49,345 nt of DNA from Streptomyces aureus (GTDB lineage Bacteria; Actinomycetota; Actinomycetes; Streptomycetales; Streptomycetaceae): contig NZ_LIPQ01000075.1 of NCBI RefSeq assembly GCF_001418135.1, positions 1-49,345 of the forward strand. The letters run 5' to 3'. The stretch's first letter is position 1, and every line of letters begins with the position of its first letter. The notes beneath the pieces are model-generated. The model did not search any database. It was not told where the DNA came from and saw only the letters and a program-made list of their open reading frames with translations. The translations under genes and the position numbers were made by a program. This document shows positions 16,326 to 23,328 of the stretch, piece after piece.

Positions 16326-17624
16326 ATGACGCAGTCACGCCCGCGCAAGGTGATCCTCGGCCTGCTGCCCTGGCCCGAACGCCAGGCCGTCGCCGAGGCC
16401 CTGCGCACCGAGACCGTCGGCGGACTCGTCCTGCTCGCCGCCGCCGTCATCGCGCTCGCCTGGGCGAACAGCCCGTGGAGCGGGGCGTACGAGGCAGTGC
16501 GCGACTTCCACTTCGGCATCCCCGCCCTCGGCCTGGACCTCTCGGTCGCCCACTGGACCGCCGACGGCCTCCTCGCCGTCTTCTTCCTCGTCGCCGGCAT
16601 CGAGCTGAAACGCGAGTTCGTCGTCGGCGAGCTGCGCACCCCCGCCACCGCCGCCCTGCCCGTCGTCGCCGCGCTCTGCGGCATGGCCATACCCGCCGCC
16701 CTGTACGCCCTCACCGTCACCCTCGGCGACGGAAGCCTTGAGGGCTGGGCCGTACCGATGGCCACCGACATCGCCTTCGCACTCGCGGTCCTCGCCGTCA
16801 TCAGCACCCACCTGCCGTCCGCGCTCCGCGCCTTCCTGCTGACCCTCGCGGTCGTCGACGACCTCGGCGCCATCCTCATCATCGCCGTCTTCTTCACCTC
16901 CGACCTCAACTTCTGGGCCCTGGGCGGGGCATTCGCCGGCCTGGTCCTCTTCTACGCCCTCCAGCGCCTGCGGGTACGCGGCTGGTGGTGGTACGTACCG
17001 CTCGGCGTCGCAACCTGGGCGCTGATGTACAACTCCGGGATCCACGCCACGGTCGCCGGCGTCGCCATCGGCCTGATCCTGCGCACCACCCGCGACCAAG
17101 GCGAGGAACGGTCCCCCGCCGCCCGGGTCTCCCACCTCGTGCACCCCTTCTCCGCCGGCGTAGCAGTCCCGCTGTTCGCCCTCTTCGCCGCCGGCGTCAG
17201 CGTCTCGGGCAGCGCCCTCGGCCACGTCTTCACCGATCCCGAGCCCCTCGGCGTCGTCATCGGCCTCGTCGTCGGCAAGGTCCTCGGCATCTTCCTCGGT
17301 ACCTACCTCGCCGCACGCTTCACCCGCGCCGAACTCAACCCCGACCTCGCCTGGGCCGACGTTCTCGGCCTCGCCACCCTGGCCGGCATCGGCTTCACCG
17401 TCGCCCTCCTCATCGGCGAACTCGCCTTCCCCGTCCCGGCCACCGGCGAACACATCAAGGCCGCCGTCCTGGTCGGCTCCCTCATCGCCGCCGTCCTCGC
17501 CGCGCTGCTCCTGCGCCGCCGCAACCGGATCTACAAGGAGCTGTGGGAAGAGGAAGAACGCGACGACGACGCCGACGGCATCCCCGACATCTACCAGACC
17601 GGCAGTACACGGCACTCCGGATGA
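16326..17624 (+). CDS. nhaA: Na+/H+ antiporter NhaA
   Basis: ATG 16326 follows CCGGAGG. The 432-residue protein has about 12 membrane helices and the NhaA signatures: LAVFFLVAGIELKREFVVGE, the ATDIAFALAVLAVI segment and LTLAVVDDLGAILIIAVFF with the two adjacent aspartates that carry ions. The acidic C-terminus (EEEERDDDADGIPD) is cytoplasmic. NhaA expels Na+ or Li+ in exchange for protons. Upstream is leader element B, a plausible ion- or pH-responsive control. Its stop overlaps the next ATG (ATGA), so a small downstream gene may be coupled. Confidence 0.95.
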   Translation: MTQSRPRKVILGLLPWPERQAVAEALRTETVGGLVLLAAAVIALAWANSPWSGAYEAVRDFHFGIPALGLDLSVAHWTADGLLAVFFLVAGIELKREFVVGELRTPATAALPVVAALCGMAIPAALYALTVTLGDGSLEGWAVPMATDIAFALAVLAVISTHLPSALRAFLLTLAVVDDLGAILIIAVFFTSDLNFWALGGAFAGLVLFYALQRLRVRGWWWYVPLGVATWALMYNSGIHATVAGVAIGLILRTTRDQGEERSPAARVSHLVHPFSAGVAVPLFALFAAGVSVSGSALGHVFTDPEPLGVVIGLVVGKVLGIFLGTYLAARFTRAELNPDLAWADVLGLATLAGIGFTVALLIGELAFPVPATGEHIKAAVLVGSLIAAVLAALLLRRRNRIYKELWEEEERDDDADGIPDIYQTGSTRHSG

Positions 17625-17887
17625 ACGATCAGGGCACGGCGCCGGCCCTGCTCGGTGCGGCCGTCGTACTCGCGATCCTCGTCATCCCGGACCGCCGTAC
17701 GCGAAATGAGGAAACCGGGCAGCGCCCGCGAGGAATGGACGTTCCTGGGGGAGCAGCGAGGGCTGCTCGTCTTCCTGGGGACGGCCTTGCTGCTAGCCAC
17801 CGTGAGCTGGACGGTCTCCGGCCCGGCGCACCTGCCCTGGGTATGCCTCGCGGCGCTCCTCGTTGCCCGTATCTCCTCCAGAGATAG
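17621..17887 (+). CDS. Small ORF coupled to nhaA (possibly frameshifted)
   Basis: The ATG overlaps the nhaA stop in an ATGA arrangement. The first 23 residues, MNDQGTAPALLGAAVVLAIL onward, form a membrane helix, but the rest (after about residue 35) looks non-coding. A second frame starting at ATG 17706 gives 61 residues with EEWTFLGEQRGLLVFLGTAL and a second hydrophobic segment ending at 17891. One frameshift would join the two into a protein with three hydrophobic segments. Either this is a broken small membrane gene or two overlapping genes exist. No family was recognised. Confidence 0.4.
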   Translation: MNDQGTAPALLGAAVVLAILVIPDRRTRNEETGQRPRGMDVPGGAARAARLPGDGLAASHRELDGLRPGAPALGMPRGAPRCPYLLQR

Positions 17888-17891
17888 ATGA
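17706..17891 (+). CDS. Possible 61-residue membrane protein overlapping 17621 ORF
   Basis: ATG 17706 begins MRKPGSAREEWTFLGEQRG and two hydrophobic helices follow (about residues 20-37 and 42-54), ending SSRDR. Codon usage looks coding from about 17720. It lacks a clear ribosome binding site, which favours the idea that it is the 3' part of the gene beginning at 17621 shifted by one frame. It would be a membrane accessory to NhaA only by position. Confidence 0.4.
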   Translation: MRKPGSAREEWTFLGEQRGLLVFLGTALLLATVSWTVSGPAHLPWVCLAALLVARISSRDR

Positions 17892-17894
17892 AGG

Positions 17895-18130
17895 GACGTG
17901 TTCCACACTCTTCGTGATCTCGACGCTGGCGCTCGTGCCCCTCGGCGTGGCCTCGCTGCTTCGCCCTCTACGGAAGCTGCCTGACTCCGGCGATCCTGGG
18001 CCTTGCCGGAGTGCCGGGCGACGAACTGCTCCTGCTGCGGGTCGTGGCGGGACCCCTGCTGATGCTCGCGGCACTGGGTCTCGTGGTGAGGGCTTCACGC
18101 CGGGCCGACACCGGCACGCGCAGCGCATAG
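17895..18130 (+). pseudogene. Frameshifted small membrane protein
   Basis: One frame reads LFVISTLALVPLGVASLL up to about 17965; the neighbouring frame then continues FALYGSCLTPAILGLAGVPG and a final helix VVAGPLLMLAALGLVVRASR to TAG 18130. Joined by a single-base shift near 17963 they form a sensible two- to three-helix membrane protein. I do not recognise the family. It lies between the small NhaA-linked ORFs and the STAS gene and may once have belonged to the same antiporter operon. Confidence 0.5.
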
Positions 18131-18240
18131 CTCCTGTGCCTCACAGAGAGCGGCAGACGCCGCCTGGGGATGTGGCGGACCTCGTTCCGTCCGGCGCGGC
18201 ACTCGAGGCCTTGGCCGCGTACGGCTACCCGGCGGAGCCC

Positions 18241-18588
18241 TCACCCGTCAGGTAGCGTTCCAGGCCCACCCTGCGCATCACCATTCCCCACCTGCTCCGG
18301 GGCGCGGGTGACGCTGAACCGGGTTCCCTGCTCCCGGGCCCCTCGGGCGGCGAGGAACAGCGGCATGGCGCCGTCCGTGCTGAGGTGCGTCACGCGGGAC
18401 ACGTCCACCTCGAGGATCTGTGGCTCCTCGCGAAGAGCGGCGCGCAGGGTGCGGCCGGTGTCCCGCGCCGTGTCTGCGCCGAGGTCGCTCTTGAGGCGGA
18501 CGACCAAAAGTTCCGGACGGGAACGGAAACGGCGGAGCAGACCTCGCGAGCGCCGACGGAGCCGTTCGGCCGGTGACATCGGTGGCAT
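18241..18588 (-). CDS. STAS-domain protein, possible anti-sigma factor antagonist (frameshifted end)
   Basis: ATG 18588 has GGAG 9 nt upstream. The 115-residue product has a STAS core: SRPELLVVRLKSDLG, then ILEVDVSRVTHLSTDGAMPL, where the LSTDG motif holds the serine/threonine that is phosphorylated in SpoIIAA-like proteins, and GTRFSVTRAPEQV. After that the frame ends NGDAQGGPGTLPDG, whereas the next frame reads MVMRRVGLERYLTGEGSAG, the normal STAS C-terminal helix, ending at 18225. A one-base indel near 18288 therefore seems to have changed the last 17 residues, or is a sequencing error. Leader element D precedes it. Confidence 0.7.
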   Translation of the reverse strand: MPPMSPAERLRRRSRGLLRRFRSRPELLVVRLKSDLGADTARDTGRTLRAALREEPQILEVDVSRVTHLSTDGAMPLFLAARGAREQGTRFSVTRAPEQVGNGDAQGGPGTLPDG

Positions 18589-18616
18589 GACAGCTCCAGG
18601 GCACAGCTCCAGGGCA
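18589..18616 (-). repeat. 13-bp tandem repeat before STAS start
   Basis: Reading the minus strand, GCCCTGGAGCTGT occurs twice in tandem directly before the start codon. Each unit contains a GGAG ribosome binding site, so the gene has a doubled site. The first unit is too far upstream to serve the annotated start, so the duplication may be neutral or affect leader folding. Confidence 0.7.
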
Positions 18617-18629
18617 GGCGTCGACAGCT

Positions 18630-18667
18630 GCCGACCAGACTTCCCGGCGCACCTGACGCGGACGATA
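18630..18667 (-). promoter_or_regulatory. Conserved leader element, copy D (with -10-like hexamer)
   Basis: The core lies at 18630-18648 on the minus strand, identical in all 19 positions to copies B and C, with GGTGC before it (18649-18653). A -10-like TATCGT (18662-18667) ends 8 nt before GGTG. The STAS start codon is 41 nt downstream. It is divergent from copy C, whose core begins 165 bp away. Confidence 0.6.
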
Positions 18668-18794
18668 CGTGCCGAAGCGCGCACCCGCTCCTCGGACACG
18701 GCCAGCAGGGCCGTCCCAGAACTGCCGGGCATCGGCAATGTCTAGGAGTTCTGGCTGCGCGTAAAGCACCTGTCAAAGTCACGTATGGAACGCG

Positions 18795-18831
18795 TAAGGT
18801 CCGTAGCGGTGTGCCGGGAAGTCTGGTCGGC
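18795..18831 (+). promoter_or_regulatory. Conserved leader element, copy C (with -10-like hexamer), before CPA1 antiporter
   Basis: The core is at 18813-18831, preceded by GGTGT at 18808-18812. A -10-like TAAGGT (18795-18800) ends 7 nt before GGTG, and TGTCAA about 18 nt earlier may be the -35. The antiporter ATG is 45 nt after the core. This copy shares GAACGCGT upstream with copy B. Confidence 0.6.
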
Positions 18832-18876
18832 GAACAAGGGACACATGTCTTCTTCTGCCGATCGGGGGACTTCTTC

Positions 18877-20196
18877 ATGGTGCTCGTCGCCGTCTTCGGG
18901 ACCGCGCTGCTCGTCGCGGTCCTGCTCTCCGGGCTCGCCGCCCGTACCGTCCTGTCGACCTCGCTGCTCTTCCTCGTGGGCGGGGCCCTGGTCAGCGACG
19001 GATTCCTCGGGCTGATCCACATCTCGCCCGAGAGCGAGATCGTGGCGGTCACCGCCGACCTCGCCCTGTTCGCCGTGCTGTTCACCGATGGCATGCACGT
19101 CTCCTTCGCCAAGCTGCGGGCCAACTGGCGCAATCCCGCCCGGGCTCTCGGCCTGGGCATGCCGCTGGCCTTCGTCGGCATGGCCCTGATCACCCACTAC
19201 CTGGTGGGCCTGGACTGGACGACGTCGTTCCTCGTCGGCGCGGTCCTCGCACCGACCGACCCGGTGTTCGCCTCCGCGATCGTGGGCCGTAAAGAGGTTC
19301 CGGCCCGCCTGCGCGAGCTGCTGAACGTCGAGAGCGGCATCAACGACTGCCTCGCCCTGCCCGTCGTCCTGATCCTCATCGCCGCCGCCGGGCCGACCGC
19401 GGCCGGCGCAGAGGCGTCGTACGGAAGCATTGCCCTGGCGCTCGGCCTGGGCCTCGCCTTCGGCGTGCTGCTCCCGCTGCTCGTCAACGGGCTCGTACGC
19501 TTCCGGCTTCTGGGCGCGGAGCCCAAGCTCCAGCCGCTGCTTCCGCTGGCCACCGGCATCGTCCTGTACGCCGCCTGCCACCTCACCCACGCCAACCCCT
19601 ACCTCGCCGCGTTCTCCGCGGGCGCGGTCCTCGCGGCGATTTCCCCGGAGTCGAAGAACGCCTTCGAGCCGCTGGGCGAGTCGCTGGCAGAACTCGCCAA
19701 GTTCGCCGCCCTCCTCGTCTTCGGCGCGCTGCTCACCCCGCAGCTCTTCGGTGACCTCTCCCTCGGCGGATACGTGGTCGTGGTCCTGGCGATCGTGCTG
19801 ATCCGGCCGGGCTCGCTCCTGCTGTCGCTGTGGGGGACGCGTATCGACCGCCGGGAGAAGCTGGTCGCCGCGTGGTTCGGACCGAAGGGCTTCGCCTCGG
19901 TCGTCTACGGCCTGCTCGTCCTCCAGGCCGGCATCCCCCAGGGCCAGGAGGCGTACACCCTGATCGCCGTCTGCATCGCCTTCTCGATCATCGCCCACAG
20001 CAGCACCGACGTCCCCATCGCCCGCCTCTTCCACGTCGACGACCTCATCGAGGCCGGCACGACTCCTCGGGAAGGTACCGAGGCCCCTACGACGACCAAG
20101 GTCCTTCCCCATGCGCGCACGTGGTCTGGCCCGGCCCTGCACTCCGGTACATCTGAGCGCGGGGCTGCGGGAAGCCGCAGAACTGCTGGTCCGTGA
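18877..20196 (+). CDS. CPA1-family Na+/H+ antiporter
   Basis: ATG 18877 begins the first membrane helix (MVLVAVFGTALLVAVLLSGL) and was preferred to earlier in-frame codons that fall in the leader element. The 439-residue protein has about 12 helices. Family features include LFAVLFTDGMHVSF, the APTDPVFASAIVG motif with its ion-binding aspartate, and LLNVESGINDCLALP. It should exchange Na+ (or K+) for protons. The C-terminal 40 residues after VDDLIEAG look low in conservation, and they overlap the next gene by 86 nt in another frame. The CBS protein encoded there is a probable regulatory partner. Leader element C precedes it. Confidence 0.9.
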   Translation: MVLVAVFGTALLVAVLLSGLAARTVLSTSLLFLVGGALVSDGFLGLIHISPESEIVAVTADLALFAVLFTDGMHVSFAKLRANWRNPARALGLGMPLAFVGMALITHYLVGLDWTTSFLVGAVLAPTDPVFASAIVGRKEVPARLRELLNVESGINDCLALPVVLILIAAAGPTAAGAEASYGSIALALGLGLAFGVLLPLLVNGLVRFRLLGAEPKLQPLLPLATGIVLYAACHLTHANPYLAAFSAGAVLAAISPESKNAFEPLGESLAELAKFAALLVFGALLTPQLFGDLSLGGYVVVVLAIVLIRPGSLLLSLWGTRIDRREKLVAAWFGPKGFASVVYGLLVLQAGIPQGQEAYTLIAVCIAFSIIAHSSTDVPIARLFHVDDLIEAGTTPREGTEAPTTTKVLPHARTWSGPALHSGTSERGAAGSRRTAGP

Positions 20197-20560
20197 ACGG
20201 GCCCCGGCGCTCGTCGTGGTGAGCGGGGACGGACACCCCCTGACCGTCGTCCCCACGGAACGGATCCTGGCCGCCGTACTGCCCGAGCATGTACGGGAGG
20301 ACCCGCTCCTTGCCGCAGTCGCGGGCGCGTCACTCGACGACGAGGCACGTGCGCGTGCGGCATCCCTTCGGCTCGCCGACGTGCTACCCAAGCGCCTGGT
20401 CACGCCGGCCGTCGTGAGCCCCGATGCCTCGCTCCTCCATATGGCCTCGCTTATGCAACGCACCAGCAGCCCCATCGTCCTGGTCGTCGACTACGCCGAC
20501 GACCAGCCCCACCTGCTCGGCTTCGTCGACGCGGCCACCCTGCTCCCGTACTCCCTCTGA
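20111..20560 (+). CDS. CBS-domain pair protein
   Basis: The 149-residue soluble protein holds two CBS motifs: first SAGLREAAELLVRERAPALV with VVVSGDGHPLTVVPTERIL (about residues 15-55), second VSPDASLLHMASLMQRTSSP with IVLVVDYADDQPHLLGFVDA (about 100-143). CBS pairs bind adenine nucleotides or c-di-AMP and gate transporters. The gene begins inside the antiporter gene, so the two products are probably made together and the CBS protein may sense energy state or a nucleotide messenger to control it. The binding ligand cannot be read from the sequence. Confidence 0.88.
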   Translation: MRARGLARPCTPVHLSAGLREAAELLVRERAPALVVVSGDGHPLTVVPTERILAAVLPEHVREDPLLAAVAGASLDDEARARAASLRLADVLPKRLVTPAVVSPDASLLHMASLMQRTSSPIVLVVDYADDQPHLLGFVDAATLLPYSL

Positions 20561-20602
20561 CGGCCCGCAGGCCCCCACAGACCACGCTCCCGAAGGACAG
20601 CC

Positions 20603-20710
20603 ATGAACACCAAACGCCGCGCCGCCACCCCCCTCGCCCTCGGCGGCCTCCTCCAGGCCACGATAGGCACTGTCTTCACCGTCGCCGAGAGCAAAGACTT
20701 CGGCGCACCG
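20603..20710 (+). pseudogene. 5' fragment of a truncated gene
   Basis: ATG 20603 has a GAAGGA site 12 nt upstream and the product begins MNTKRRAATPLALGGLLQAT with a membrane-like helix up to VFTVAESKDFGAPL. The plausible coding pattern stops near 20710, where the sequence changes character before the ISL3 element. The gene has evidently lost its 3' part through an insertion or recombination. I cannot tell which transporter or membrane family it was. Confidence 0.5.
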
Positions 20711-20745
20711 CTCTTCGGGGGTGGTGCGGTTCTTCAGGAGACCGC

Positions 20746-20853
20746 TCAGGCATGTCGTCGGTTGCCGGTGACGACGCGGTTGACGGCCGCGATCCAGGTG
20801 GACAGTTCAAAGAAGCCGTCGATGGAGTCGACGCCGAATATGACCTTGCTGTA
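20746..20853 (-). pseudogene. 3' fragment of an unidentified minus-strand gene
   Basis: A minus-strand frame reads VIFGVDSIDGFFELSTWIAA followed by VNRVVTGNRRHA and TGA at 20746. It reads like a real protein C-terminus, but its upstream part is replaced by the ISL3 left end at 20854. No matching N-terminal part was found on the far side of the element, so this is not a simple insertion. The family is unknown. Confidence 0.4.
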
Positions 20854-20936
20854 GGCGTACACGTGAACGTGGCTCTGGCAAGAATTTCTTAGCCGAAGGT
20901 CATCGCGGTGACACGATCGGCCGGTCCGCATAGCGG
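20854..20936 (+). repeat. Left terminal inverted repeat of ISL3 element
   Basis: It pairs with 23108-23190 in inverted orientation. The core from 20871 (GGCTCTGGCAAG) is almost perfect and the outer 17 bp from 20854 differ at two positions. Confidence 0.8.
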
Positions 20937-20972
20937 GCTGCCGACGGTCACGCATTCCGCACAGATGGCGCG

Positions 20973-21383
20973 TCAGATATCTACGCGGGTGGGCACTGCG
21001 TCCGCACGCCCGTATCCGAGCACCTGAGCGAGGACTTCGCGGAACTGCCTGATGTCCTCGGCCGGCGCTTCGATGACGGCCTCGACCTCGGGGTCGGTCA
21101 GCCGCAGGTCTCCCAGCGCTTCGGGGTCGAGTGAGATGCGGAGAACGTTGTCCGTCAGGACAGCTTCCCGCACACAGCCGTATGCGGTGCCCTGTCCGGC
21201 CGTGACCAGGCAGTGTGTGTCCATCCCGAGGGCGACCTCCTGGTCATCGGGCTCCTCTTCTCCTGCCATGAACATCATGATGAAACCGCTTCCATCCTCA
21301 CCTTCGGCAAGAGCGGCTTCGGTGAAGTAGCCGTCAGGGTCGATCTCGGTCCTGGCGGCGCGGGCGGTAAATCGGTATGTCAT
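20973..21383 (-). CDS. Imm10-family immunity protein carried inside ISL3 element
   Basis: The 136-residue protein begins MTYRFTARAARTEIDPDGYF and contains FIMMFMAGEEEPDDQEVALG, then MDTHCLVTAGQGTAYGCVRE, which resembles the Imm10 family of polymorphic-toxin immunity proteins (the ALGMDTY/H-C segment is typical). Its stop is 37 bp inside the left repeat and its start is 102 bp from the transposase start, pointing the other way, so it lies within the element. No toxin gene accompanies it. It could protect the host from toxins of competitors, or help the element persist, both inference. Confidence 0.7.
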   Translation of the reverse strand: MTYRFTARAARTEIDPDGYFTEAALAEGEDGSGFIMMFMAGEEEPDDQEVALGMDTHCLVTAGQGTAYGCVREAVLTDNVLRISLDPEALGDLRLTDPEVEAVIEAPAEDIRQFREVLAQVLGYGRADAVPTRVDI

Positions 21384-21485
21384 GACGGGGTTCTATCAGT
21401 GTGCTCGGCCCTGCCGTGACGCAGGGGCGAGCGCGATGTTCCATCGTCGCTGAGGTGGTGACCGCGACGCTACGCGGGAAATTAC

Positions 21486-23144
21486 GTGGGAGTCCTCACG
21501 GGCAGCCTATGGCTGTGCTCTGTCGAACTTGCCAGTCTTCTACCACAGTTGGCCAACGTGCTGGTGTTCTCTGTCGATGTTTCCGATGCCGTCGTGGCGG
21601 TCCAAGCCCGCACGGGGTCCGCCGATCCAGCGGAATCCACGGGATGCGGCCAGCTCAGCGAGTGGTGCCACAGCCGCTACGTACGCCGCCTCGCCGACGT
21701 CCCTCTCGCAGGCAGGCATGTGCACATCGACTTGTCCTTACGCCGGCTGTACTGCGAAAATACGACGTGCCGGAAGGTGACCTTTGCCGAGCAGGTAGCG
21801 GGTCTGACCGTGCGCTACCAGCGGCGGACACCGCAGTTGCAGCGCCTGGTGGAGGACGTCGGCGTGGTGCTGGCGGGCAGGGGAGGTGCCCGGGTACTGC
21901 GGATCTTGAACATCCGGCTCTCGCGGTGCACCGTCCTGTCCCAGCTGATGCGGGTGCCTCTTCCACCGCCGGTGACACCCCGGGTGCTGGGGGTGGACGA
22001 CTTCGCGCTCTACGGCGGCACCTACGGCACCCTCCTGGTCGACGCAACCACCCGGCTCCCGATCACCCTCTGGGAAGGACGCGACGCCGAACAGCTCAGT
22101 CGCTGGCTCCGCGAGCACCCTGGTGTCGAGGTCGCCTGCCGCGACGGCTCCCTCACCTACCGGCAGGGCATCGCGGGCGGCGCCCCCGATGCCGTGCAGG
22201 TCAGCGACCGTTTCCACCTCTGGCAGGGTCTCTCCCGCCGCGTCCAGGACATCACCTCCGCCCACCGCGGCTGCCTGCCCGCAGCACTGCCCCCGGTCGG
22301 CGAGACCGATCCCGCACCAGCCGAGGAGACCGCCGGGAACACTGCGGCGGACAGTCGGGCCGCACGCCACGCCCGCAGGCTGTTCGAGGCCGTGCAGGCC
22401 CTGACCCGCACCGGCCGGAGCCAGAGTTCTGTGGCCCGCGAGCTCGGCCCGGACCGCCGAACGGTCGGCAAATACGCCCGGGCCAACACCGGGCAGGAAG
22501 TGGTGCGCCGCCCGCCGCGCAAGCCCTCCAGCCTGGACCCCTACCTCGGCTACCTGCAACAACGCTGGGACGAGGGGCAGCGCAGCGCGAAGATCCTGCA
22601 CGAGGAACTCCAGGCCAAGGGCTACCTCGGCCACTATCAGCGCGTGAAGATGGCCGTCGCACCCCTCCGGCGGGGCCTGCCCCTGGACGAGCCACGCGAG
22701 CGACCGCCCTCCCCGCGTGAAGCCGCCCGCTGGATCACCGCCCACCCGCACCGCCGGAACCTCCACATCAACGACCGCCTGCCCCGGCTCCTCGACCACT
22801 GCCCCGAACTCAGACAGACGCACGACCTGGTCCCACGGTTCGCCGCCATGCTCGACAACCGCGACGCCGCACTCCTCACGGGCTGGCTGGACGACCTTGC
22901 AGACAGCGGCCTGGCCCCTCTCGTCGGCCTCGCCGGAGCCCTCCGAGAAGACCGACACGCCGTCGCCCAGGGAATCACCACCCCTTACAACCCCGGCGTC
23001 AACGAAGGCCGCATCACCGACGTCAAGCTGCAGAAACGCCTGATGGTCGGACGCGCCGGCGTCCCACTCCTCCGCCACCGCGTCGTCCTGATCGCCCACC
23101 TCCGTCGCCGTTACGCGGACCGGCCGACCGTGTCACCGAGATGA
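21486..23144 (+). CDS. ISL3-family transposase
   Basis: GTG 21486 gives 552 residues; the true start may be slightly later, near residue 20. Features: an N-terminal zinc-finger-like part with CENTTCRKVTF, a catalytic DDE region with PRVLGVDDFALYGGTYGTLL and VEVACRDGSLTYRQGIA followed by DAVQVSDRFHLWQG, and the C-terminal TTPYNPGVNEGRITDVKL, where the glutamate completes the DDE triad. An HTH-like segment SQSSVARELGPDRRTVGKYA lies at about 310-330. The 3' end overlaps the right inverted repeat. The gene looks intact and may be active. Confidence 0.9.
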   Translation: MGVLTGSLWLCSVELASLLPQLANVLVFSVDVSDAVVAVQARTGSADPAESTGCGQLSEWCHSRYVRRLADVPLAGRHVHIDLSLRRLYCENTTCRKVTFAEQVAGLTVRYQRRTPQLQRLVEDVGVVLAGRGGARVLRILNIRLSRCTVLSQLMRVPLPPPVTPRVLGVDDFALYGGTYGTLLVDATTRLPITLWEGRDAEQLSRWLREHPGVEVACRDGSLTYRQGIAGGAPDAVQVSDRFHLWQGLSRRVQDITSAHRGCLPAALPPVGETDPAPAEETAGNTAADSRAARHARRLFEAVQALTRTGRSQSSVARELGPDRRTVGKYARANTGQEVVRRPPRKPSSLDPYLGYLQQRWDEGQRSAKILHEELQAKGYLGHYQRVKMAVAPLRRGLPLDEPRERPPSPREAARWITAHPHRRNLHINDRLPRLLDHCPELRQTHDLVPRFAAMLDNRDAALLTGWLDDLADSGLAPLVGLAGALREDRHAVAQGITTPYNPGVNEGRITDVKLQKRLMVGRAGVPLLRHRVVLIAHLRRRYADRPTVSPR

Positions 23145-23190
23145 TCTTCGGCTACGAAATTCTTGCCAGAGCCACGTTCGGGTGTACGCC
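23108..23190 (-). repeat. Right terminal inverted repeat of ISL3 element
   Basis: Inverted partner of 20854-20936; overlaps the last 37 bp of the transposase gene and ends before a DUF6233 leader region. Confidence 0.8.
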
Positions 23191-23328
23191 GAGAGCAGTG
23201 CCCGTGCATCGGCTTGACTTAGTGCAGAGAAGCCAGGCCCCCTGCCACCGGTACGGGTTCGGTGGCAACCCGCTGTGCCAGCAACATCAGCGAGGGGTGG
23301 CCGAGCAGCAGAAGCGCCCGGGTGCCTG

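Larger units (their letters stand above)
20854..23190 (+). mobile_element. ISL3-family insertion sequence with immunity-gene passenger
   Basis: The ends are imperfect inverted repeats of about 83 bp (20854-20936 and 23108-23190; roughly 75 of 83 positions match by eye). The inner 66 bp, beginning GGCTCTGGCAAGAATTTC, differ at only six positions. Between them lie a divergent Imm10-type gene (20973-21383) and an ISL3 transposase (21486-23144). The 8-bp flanks do not match, so no target duplication is visible; the element may have moved or recombined since insertion. Confidence 0.8.

Noticed and set aside
16220..16326. Cobalamin riboswitch, because the leader core contains GGGAAG followed by a GG-rich stretch
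   Set aside because: The B12 box and the long multi-helix architecture are absent; the leader is only about 70 nt.
20854..23190. Simple disruption of one gene by the ISL3 element
   Set aside because: The fragments on the two sides (20746 minus, and the DUF6233 leader) do not join into one gene and no target duplication is visible.
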